A stretch of DNA of 11,145 bases from CAZVAR01 sp964625225 (lineage in GTDB: Bacteria; Pseudomonadota; Alphaproteobacteria; JAJUGE01): assembly GCA_964625225.1 (NCBI GenBank), contig CAZVAR010000127.1, forward strand, positions 1 to 11,145, in the 5' to 3' direction. The notes beneath the pieces were generated by a model. The model worked only from the letters and a program-made list of their open reading frames with translations, searched no databases and was not told where the DNA came from. The translations under genes were made by a program, and so were the position numbers. This document shows, in pieces, positions 7,085 through 11,145 of this stretch; position 1 is the stretch's first letter, and the number at the start of each line of letters is the position of its first letter.

Positions 7085-8941
7085 ATGGATTTCCTGCTCG
7101 CCCAGTTCCTGACCGGCCTCGCCAGCGCCTCGTCGCTGTTCCTCGTCGCCTCGGGGCTGACGCTGATCTTCGGGGTGACGCGGGTCGTCAACTTCGCCCA
7201 CGGCTCCTTCTACATGCTGGGCGCCTATGCCGGCTTCAGCCTGGTCACCTGGCTGCAGCCGGTGCTCGGCGAGGCAGCCGGCTTCTGGCTCGGCCTGCTC
7301 GGCGCCGCCCTCGTGGTCGCGCTGATCGGCGCCGCGATCGAGATGACGCTGCTGCGGCGGATCTACGACTCGCCGGAGCTGTTCCAGCTCCTCGCCACCT
7401 TCGGCGTGGTGCTGATCGTCGCCGATGCGACCCTGGCGGTCTGGGGGCCGTCGGACCTGCTCGGGCCGCGCGCGCCGGGCCTCGAAGGCGCGGTGCGGAT
7501 CGGCACGCAGGCGCTGCCGTCCTACGACCTCGCCCTGATCCTGTTCGGTCCCGCCGTGTTCGCCGCCCTGTGGCTGCTGCTGCGGCGGACCCGCTGGGGC
7601 ATCCTGGTGCGCGCGGCGACCGAGGACCGCGAGATGACGGCGGCCCTCGGCGTCGACCAGCGGCGCCTGTTCACGCTGGTCTTCACCCTCGGCGCCGGGC
7701 TCGCCGGCCTGGCCGGGGCCCTGCAGCTCCCGCGCGCGCCGGCGACGCTCGGCATGGATCTCGGCATCATCGTCGAGGCCTTCGTCGTCACCGTCGTCGG
7801 CGGCATGGGCAGCCTGGCGGGCGCCCTGATCGCGGCAGTGCTGATCGGCGAGCTGCACGCCTTCGGCATCCTGGTGCTGCCCGAGATCACGCTGGTGCTG
7901 GTCTTCCTGTTCATGGCCGTCGTGCTCGTGCTGCGCCCCTCGGGCCTGCTCGGCAGGCCCGAGCGGCTGGCGACCCGGCGCGCCGTGGCGCCGGCGCCGC
8001 TGCGCCCGCTGCCGCCGGCCGGCCGCTGGGCGGTCGCCGCGGCGGCGGTCGGGCTGGCCGCGGCGCCGCTCCTGCTCGGTCCCTATCCGCTGTCGGTGCT
8101 GACCGAGATCGTCATCTTCGCCCTGTTCGCCGCCAGCCTCCAGCTCCTGACCGGCATCGGCGGCGTCATCTCGTTCGGGCATGCGGCCTATTTCGGCCTT
8201 GGCGCCTACGGCGCGGCCCTGGCCGTGCGCTGGCTGGCGCTGCCGATGGCCGTCTCGGTGCCGGCCGGAATGCTGCTGGCGGCGGCCGGCGCCGCCCTGT
8301 TCGGCCTGTTCTGCGTGCGGCTCGCCGGGGTCTATCTGGCGATGCTGACGCTCGCCTTCGCGCAGATCTGCTACGCGGTGGCCTTCCAATGGTACGATGT
8401 CACCGGCGGCGACAACGGCCTTCTGGGCATCTGGCCGCCCGTCTGGCTGGCCGCGCCGGAGCGCTTCTACTGGCTCGCCCTGGCCGTCTGCGGCCTGGCC
8501 GTGTTCGGCCTGCGCCGGGCCGCCCTGTCCCCCTTCGGCTACGCCCTGCGCGCCGGCCGTGACTCGCCGCTGCGGGCGGAGGCGATCGGCCTCGACCTCC
8601 GGCGCCAGCAATGGGCCGCGTTCACCCTGTCCGGCGTCGCCGCGGGGCTGGCCGGGGCGTTCCACGCCTTCTTCAAGGGCAGCGTCTTCCCGGAGAGCCT
8701 CGGCATCGGCATCTCGGTCGACGGGCTGGTGATGGTGCTGCTCGGCGGCATCGACACGCTGACCGGGCCGCTGGTCGGGGCGGCGGCCTACAAGGCGGCC
8801 CACATCCTGCTGACCTACTGGACCGACTATTGGCGCGCCGTGCTCGGCCTCATGATCGTGTTGCTGGTGGTCGCCTTCCCGCGCGGGATCGTCGGCAGCC
8901 TGCGCGCGCTCCGTCCCGAGCGGGAGGAGGCGCCGGCATGA
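7085..8941 (+). CDS. Fused LivH-LivM-type ABC transporter permease
   Basis: The 618-aa integral membrane protein holds both permease halves of a branched-chain-amino-acid-type (HAAT) importer, usually two genes. Residues 1 to about 285 are LivH-like: GLTLIFGVTRVVNFAHGSFY near the N-terminus, and GGMGSLAGALIAAVLIGEL (about 239-257), the cytoplasmic ATPase-contacting loop. A proline/arginine-rich linker (about 285-312) joins it to a LivM-like half with GVISFGHAAYFGLGAYGAA (about 361) and a second coupling loop, GGIDTLTGPLVGAAAYK (about 553-570). Many hydrophobic segments fill both halves. It forms the inner-membrane channel for the solute brought by the upstream binding protein. The stop overlaps the ATPase start (ATGA), so the two are translationally coupled. 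ATG 7085 lacks a close Shine-Dalgarno sequence, which makes the start less certain than the family call. Natural LivHM fusions of about 600 aa are known in proteobacteria. Confidence 0.92.
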   Translation: MDFLLAQFLTGLASASSLFLVASGLTLIFGVTRVVNFAHGSFYMLGAYAGFSLVTWLQPVLGEAAGFWLGLLGAALVVALIGAAIEMTLLRRIYDSPELFQLLATFGVVLIVADATLAVWGPSDLLGPRAPGLEGAVRIGTQALPSYDLALILFGPAVFAALWLLLRRTRWGILVRAATEDREMTAALGVDQRRLFTLVFTLGAGLAGLAGALQLPRAPATLGMDLGIIVEAFVVTVVGGMGSLAGALIAAVLIGELHAFGILVLPEITLVLVFLFMAVVLVLRPSGLLGRPERLATRRAVAPAPLRPLPPAGRWAVAAAAVGLAAAPLLLGPYPLSVLTEIVIFALFAASLQLLTGIGGVISFGHAAYFGLGAYGAALAVRWLALPMAVSVPAGMLLAAAGAALFGLFCVRLAGVYLAMLTLAFAQICYAVAFQWYDVTGGDNGLLGIWPPVWLAAPERFYWLALAVCGLAVFGLRRAALSPFGYALRAGRDSPLRAEAIGLDLRRQQWAAFTLSGVAAGLAGAFHAFFKGSVFPESLGIGISVDGLVMVLLGGIDTLTGPLVGAAAYKAAHILLTYWTDYWRAVLGLMIVLLVVAFPRGIVGSLRALRPEREEAPA

Positions 8942-9681
8942 CGGCACTGCTCGCGGTCGAGGGGCTGCGGCGCACCTTCGGCGGCATCGAGGCGGTCGCC
9001 GGCGTCGATTTCAGCCTCCGGGCCGGGGAGGTGGTCGCGCTGATCGGCCCCAACGGCGCCGGCAAGACGACCTGCTTCAATCTGATCAACGGCCAGCTCC
9101 GCCCCGATTCCGGCCGGGTCTGGCTGCGCGGCCGCGACATCGTCGGCCTGCCGCCGCGCGCCGTCTGGCGGCTCGGCGTCGGCCGCACCTTCCAGATTCC
9201 CGCCACGTTTAGCTCCATGACGGTCCGGGAGAACCTGCAGACGGCGCTGCTGTCGCGGTACCGCCGCCAGTTCGCCCTCTGGCCGCTGGCGACACGGCTC
9301 TATGTCGCGGAGGCGATGCGCCTGCTGGAGCGCGTTGGCATCGCCGACCAGGCGGCCCGGCCCTGCGGCGTGCTCGCCTACGGTGACCTGAAGCGGGTGG
9401 AGCTGGCGATTGCCCTGGCCCACGAGCCGTCCCTGCTCCTGATGGACGAGCCCACGGCCGGCATGGCGCCGCGGGAGCGCGGTGCGCTGATGGCGCTGAC
9501 GGCCGAGATCGTGCGCGAGCGGAACATCGGCGTGCTGTTCACCGAGCACGATATGGACGTGGTGTTCGGCCACGCCGACCGCATCCTGGTGATGCACCGC
9601 GGCCGCCTGATCGCGCAGGGCTCGCCCGCCTCGGTGCGCGCCGACCCGCGGGTGCGGGAGGTCTATCTGGGAACCGGCTGA
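8938..9681 (+). CDS. LivG-type ABC transporter ATP-binding protein
   Basis: The 247-aa cytoplasmic ATPase shows all nucleotide-binding motifs in order: Walker A GPNGAGKT (37-44), Q-loop in GRTFQIP, signature-like LAYGDLKRVELA (146-157), Walker B LLLMDEP (166-172, catalytic E171) and H-loop histidine H204 in TEHDMDVVF. The signature departs from the general LSGGQ but fits the LxYG variants of HAAT ATPases. It powers import through the fused permease. The start overlaps the permease stop by 4 bp (ATGA), with GGGAGGAGG upstream. HAAT systems normally use a LivG/LivF pair; no LivF follows, so it may work as a homodimer or with an ATPase encoded elsewhere. The LivG assignment rests on overall resemblance and gene order. 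Confidence 0.93.
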   Translation: MTALLAVEGLRRTFGGIEAVAGVDFSLRAGEVVALIGPNGAGKTTCFNLINGQLRPDSGRVWLRGRDIVGLPPRAVWRLGVGRTFQIPATFSSMTVRENLQTALLSRYRRQFALWPLATRLYVAEAMRLLERVGIADQAARPCGVLAYGDLKRVELAIALAHEPSLLLMDEPTAGMAPRERGALMALTAEIVRERNIGVLFTEHDMDVVFGHADRILVMHRGRLIAQGSPASVRADPRVREVYLGTG

Positions 9682-9734
9682 GAGCCGGGTCGGCGGACGC
9701 CCGCCCATTGGCCGCTCGTCGACGGCATCCGCGC

Positions 9735-9751
9735 GGACGGGCGGACCGTCC
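9735..9751 (+). terminator. Candidate terminator hairpin downstream of the transporter operon
   Basis: GGACGG (9735-9740), loop GCGGA, CCGTCC (9746-9751) form a 6-bp GC stem 53 bp after the ATPase stop. No T-tract follows, so termination is uncertain. It is the first clear hairpin I see after the operon. Confidence 0.3.
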
Positions 9752-9839
9752 CGGCGAGAGCGCGGCCGATGTCGCGCCAGCGATGTTCGGCCCCGGCACG
9801 CCGCGGGCGGCCGGCGCTAGAGGAACGGACTTTCGTGCA

Positions 9840-9857
9840 GACCTCGAGCGCGAGGTC
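9840..9857. repeat. 7-bp inverted repeat, 4-nt loop
   Basis: GACCTCG (9840-9846) and CGAGGTC (9851-9857) pair exactly around AGCG. It sits in the gene-free stretch and may be a terminator-type hairpin for either flanking unit. No T-tract is seen. Confidence 0.3.
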
Positions 9858-9951
9858 GGGCGAGATGGCCAGCTCACCCGGCGGGACCGACGGCCGCTCC
9901 AGCGGAGCCGGATGCGCCTCCCCAATTCGGCGCGCGGACAGGCCGCCCCCG

Positions 9952-9969
9952 AACCTTACCAACCTTACC
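9952..9969. repeat. Tandem duplication of the 9-mer AACCTTACC
   Basis: AACCTTACC occurs twice with no spacer (9952-9960, 9961-9969). It stands out in GC-rich surroundings and is followed by GGGTT. It could be a paired regulator site, or a simple duplication. Confidence 0.4.
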
Positions 9970-10056
9970 GGGTTATCGTTCCGGCCGTACCTCCGGACGC
10001 GGACCTCCTCCGCTCGATCCCGGCCATCGCGGCCGCGGATTCCGGGCGTCGCCCGT

Positions 10057-10323
10057 TCAGTGCAGCCGCATCATGTGCCCGACATGGCGCAGTTCGCCGG
10101 GGCTGACCAGGCGGGCGCTGGCGATGCGGACCGAGTGAATCTTCGCCTCGATCTCGCGTTCCCAGAAGTCCAGGAACCGGTGCAGCACCGGGTAGCGCGG
10201 GGCGATGTCGAGCTTCTGCCAGACGAAGCTCTGCAACAGGTGCGGATGGTCCGGCATGCGATAGAGGATCTCGGCGGTGGTCAGCCGGTAGCCGGTCAGT
10301 TGACGCTCCAGATCTGTGGTCAC
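10057..10323 (-). CDS. usg: Usg-like family protein (alphaproteobacterial, function unknown)
   Basis: The 88-aa product matches the Usg-like family as I remember it: LERQLTGYRLTTAEILYRMP at the N-terminus, PDHPHLLQSFVWQ (24-36), APRYPVLHRFLDFWEREIE (41-59) and KIHSVRIASA (61-70). The family is small, soluble and found almost only in alphaproteobacteria; its biochemical role is not known. It is not related to the E. coli gene also called usg. I chose the GTG start at 10323 because GAGGAGGAGG sits 8 nt upstream on the - strand and the family begins here. A longer frame reaching ATG 10473 would read through the CIRCE region and add 50 residues with no family match. It is divergent from groES, so its promoter region shares the HrcA operator area. 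Confidence 0.85.
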   Translation of the reverse strand: MTTDLERQLTGYRLTTAEILYRMPDHPHLLQSFVWQKLDIAPRYPVLHRFLDFWEREIEAKIHSVRIASARLVSPGELRHVGHMMRLH

Positions 10324-10420
10324 GGTCGTCGCCTCCTCCTCGTACGAGCCTTGCTTCAACACCGGAATCTGACACCTTGTTCCCTTCGGTTCCAGTGAAA
10401 AATTGTTCGATTTCAGCGTG

Positions 10421-10447
10421 TTAGCAGCAGGACGGCGCGAGTGCTGC
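10421..10447. promoter_or_regulatory. Degenerate second CIRCE-like site
   Basis: TTAGCAGCA (10421-10429), 9 nt, GAGTGCTGC (10439-10447). Against the CIRCE consensus TTAGCACTC-N9-GAGTGCTAA it matches 6/9 and 7/9 bases with the exact 9-nt spacer. Its centre is 42 bp upstream of the perfect CIRCE centre, about four helical turns. It could be a weak, cooperative HrcA site or a decayed duplicate. Confidence 0.4.
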
Positions 10448-10462
10448 CAGCCTCCGCCGGTG

Positions 10463-10489
10463 TTAGCACTCACCAGACGAGAGTGCTAA
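10463..10489. promoter_or_regulatory. CIRCE element (HrcA operator) upstream of groES-groEL
   Basis: TTAGCACTC (10463-10471), 9-nt spacer, GAGTGCTAA (10481-10489): an exact match to the CIRCE consensus. The symmetry extends two more base pairs each side (TG/CA, 10461-10491). HrcA repressor binds this site and releases it when chaperonin is titrated by unfolded protein. It lies 115 bp before the groES start codon and could also affect the divergent usg gene. Confidence 0.95.
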
Positions 10490-10496
10490 CAACGCC

Positions 10497-10526
10497 CTTG
10501 AATCGCCGGTGCGCTTTGATTACATC
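10497..10526 (+). promoter_or_regulatory. Candidate groES promoter
   Basis: CTTGAAT (10497-10503) resembles both a sigma70 -35 (TTGAAT) and the CTTGAA core of heat-shock sigma (RpoH) -35 elements. TACATC (10521-10526) is a fair -10, 17 bp after TTGAAT. It begins 6 bp after the CIRCE symmetry ends and would start a transcript about 70 nt before groES. The -10 is weak and a promoter upstream of CIRCE cannot be excluded. Confidence 0.4.
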
Positions 10527-10604
10527 CGCGCCGAACCGGCAGCCGGCCGGTACGAGACCGACCGGTTCCGGCGTTGCTCGATCGATTTCCAAGGGAGCAA
10601 TCCG

Positions 10605-10919
10605 ATGCGTTTTCGGCCACTGCATGACCGCGTCGTCGTGCGCCGCGTCGAGGAAGAGAACAAGACCCGCGGCGGGATCATCATTCCGGACACCGCCAAG
10701 GAGAAGCCGCAGGAGGGCGAGGTCATCGCCGTCGGTCCGGGCGCCCGGAACGAGCGGGGCGAGATTCAGCCGCTGGACGTCAAGGTCGGCGACCGGGTTC
10801 TGTTCGGCAAGTGGTCCGGCACCGAGGTGCGGATCGACGATGAGGAACTCCTCATCATGAAGGAGACCGACATCATGGGCGTCATCGAGGGTGGCGCCGC
10901 GAAGAAGGCGGCCGCCTGA
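10605..10919 (+). CDS. groES: Co-chaperonin GroES (Hsp10)
   Basis: The 104-aa protein is a standard GroES: MRFRPLHDRVVVRR at the N-terminus, the mobile loop carrying the GroEL-binding GGIIIPD motif (23-29), EGEVIAVGPGARNE (37-50), VGDRVLFGKWSGTEV (61-75) and the C-terminal TDIMGVIE. It forms the heptameric lid that closes GroEL during ATP-driven folding in the cytoplasm. The Ala/Lys-rich tail (AAKKAAA) slightly exceeds the usual 95-97 aa. ATG 10605 follows AAGGGAG at 7-nt spacing; an in-frame ATG at 10509 lies within the leader and is not supported by the family. groEL follows after 44 bp, and the pair is controlled from the CIRCE region upstream. Confidence 0.97.
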   Translation: MRFRPLHDRVVVRRVEEENKTRGGIIIPDTAKEKPQEGEVIAVGPGARNERGEIQPLDVKVGDRVLFGKWSGTEVRIDDEELLIMKETDIMGVIEGGAAKKAAA

Positions 10920-10963
10920 TCCGGCTCTAGAGGCATATCCAGACAATCGAAGGGACAACGAAT

Positions 10964-11145
<182 letters not shown>

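Larger units (their letters stand above)
9682..10056. other. 375-bp stretch with no convincing gene
   Basis: This lies between the ATPase stop and the 3' end of usg. Open frames exist in several phases, but none has a recognisable family motif or a good ribosome-binding site, and none looks like a LivF remnant. Visible structure: a 6-bp hairpin GGACGG-N5-CCGTCC (9735-9751), which may end the transporter transcript; a 7-bp hairpin GACCTCG-AGCG-CGAGGTC (9840-9857); and a perfect tandem 9-mer AACCTTACC (9952-9969) in a locally AT-richer patch. Confidence 0.6.

Noticed and set aside
5735..8947. 1070-codon open frame antisense to the transporter operon
   Set aside because: The product is Gln/Arg/His/Asp-rich low complexity and spans two unrelated + strand genes with solid family matches; a GC-bias artefact.
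9708..10106. 132-codon frame in the gene-free stretch
   Set aside because: Arg/Pro/Ala-rich, no motif, no ribosome-binding site, and it overlaps the 3' end of usg.
10324..10473. N-terminal extension of usg to an upstream ATG at 10473
   Set aside because: It would run into the CIRCE element, has no family match, and the GTG at 10323 has a strong Shine-Dalgarno sequence at correct spacing.
10509..10604. N-terminal extension of groES from ATG 10509
   Set aside because: GroES begins at the MRFRPLHDR motif; ATG 10605 has its own AAGGGAG site, and the extension lies in the leader and overlaps the candidate -10.

Overview
The window is GC-rich DNA (roughly 70% by eye) with tightly packed genes and strong GC third-position bias. 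A Usg-family gene divergent from groES-groEL, a perfect CIRCE operator and the style of the proteins point to an alphaproteobacterium, probably Rhodospirillales- or Hyphomicrobiales-like. That placement is inference from gene content. I see no rRNA, tRNA, insertion sequence, phage gene or CRISPR array.

Left part (1-4775, + strand): the window opens inside an FAD-linked oxidase with a berberine-bridge C-terminus, cut at its 5' end. It is followed by a short gap with two strong inverted repeats, one a 30-bp perfect palindrome. Next comes a 1169-aa multidomain flavo-iron-sulfur oxidoreductase. It joins, in one chain, a GltD/NfnB-like module (cysteine-rich Fe-S region plus two Rossmann folds) and a PyrK/NfnA-like module (FNR-type FAD/NAD domain plus C-terminal Fe-S cysteines). 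This layout resembles a single-chain version of the two-subunit, electron-bifurcating Nfn transhydrogenase and is the most interesting protein here.

Middle (4779-5695): a small two-helix membrane protein on the - strand ends 3 bp from the oxidoreductase stop (tail to tail). It is divergent from a PPOX-fold 'general stress protein 26'-type flavoprotein. A perfect 14-bp-arm inverted repeat of unusually low GC lies between that gene and the next operon.

Transporter operon (5786-9681, + strand): a periplasmic substrate-binding protein, a LivH-LivM fused permease and a LivG-type ATPase form a branched-chain-amino-acid-type (HAAT) ABC importer. No LivF-type second ATPase lies in the window. The spacer between the binding protein and the permease holds two tetraloop hairpins around an unusually distant Shine-Dalgarno sequence, probably an mRNA-level control point. 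A 375-bp stretch with no convincing gene follows.

Right part (10057-11145): usg (- strand) is divergent from groES and the start of groEL (+ strand). The region between them carries a consensus CIRCE (HrcA operator) and, 42 bp upstream with the same 9-nt spacing, a degenerate second CIRCE-like site. Chaperonin expression is therefore very likely under HrcA control.
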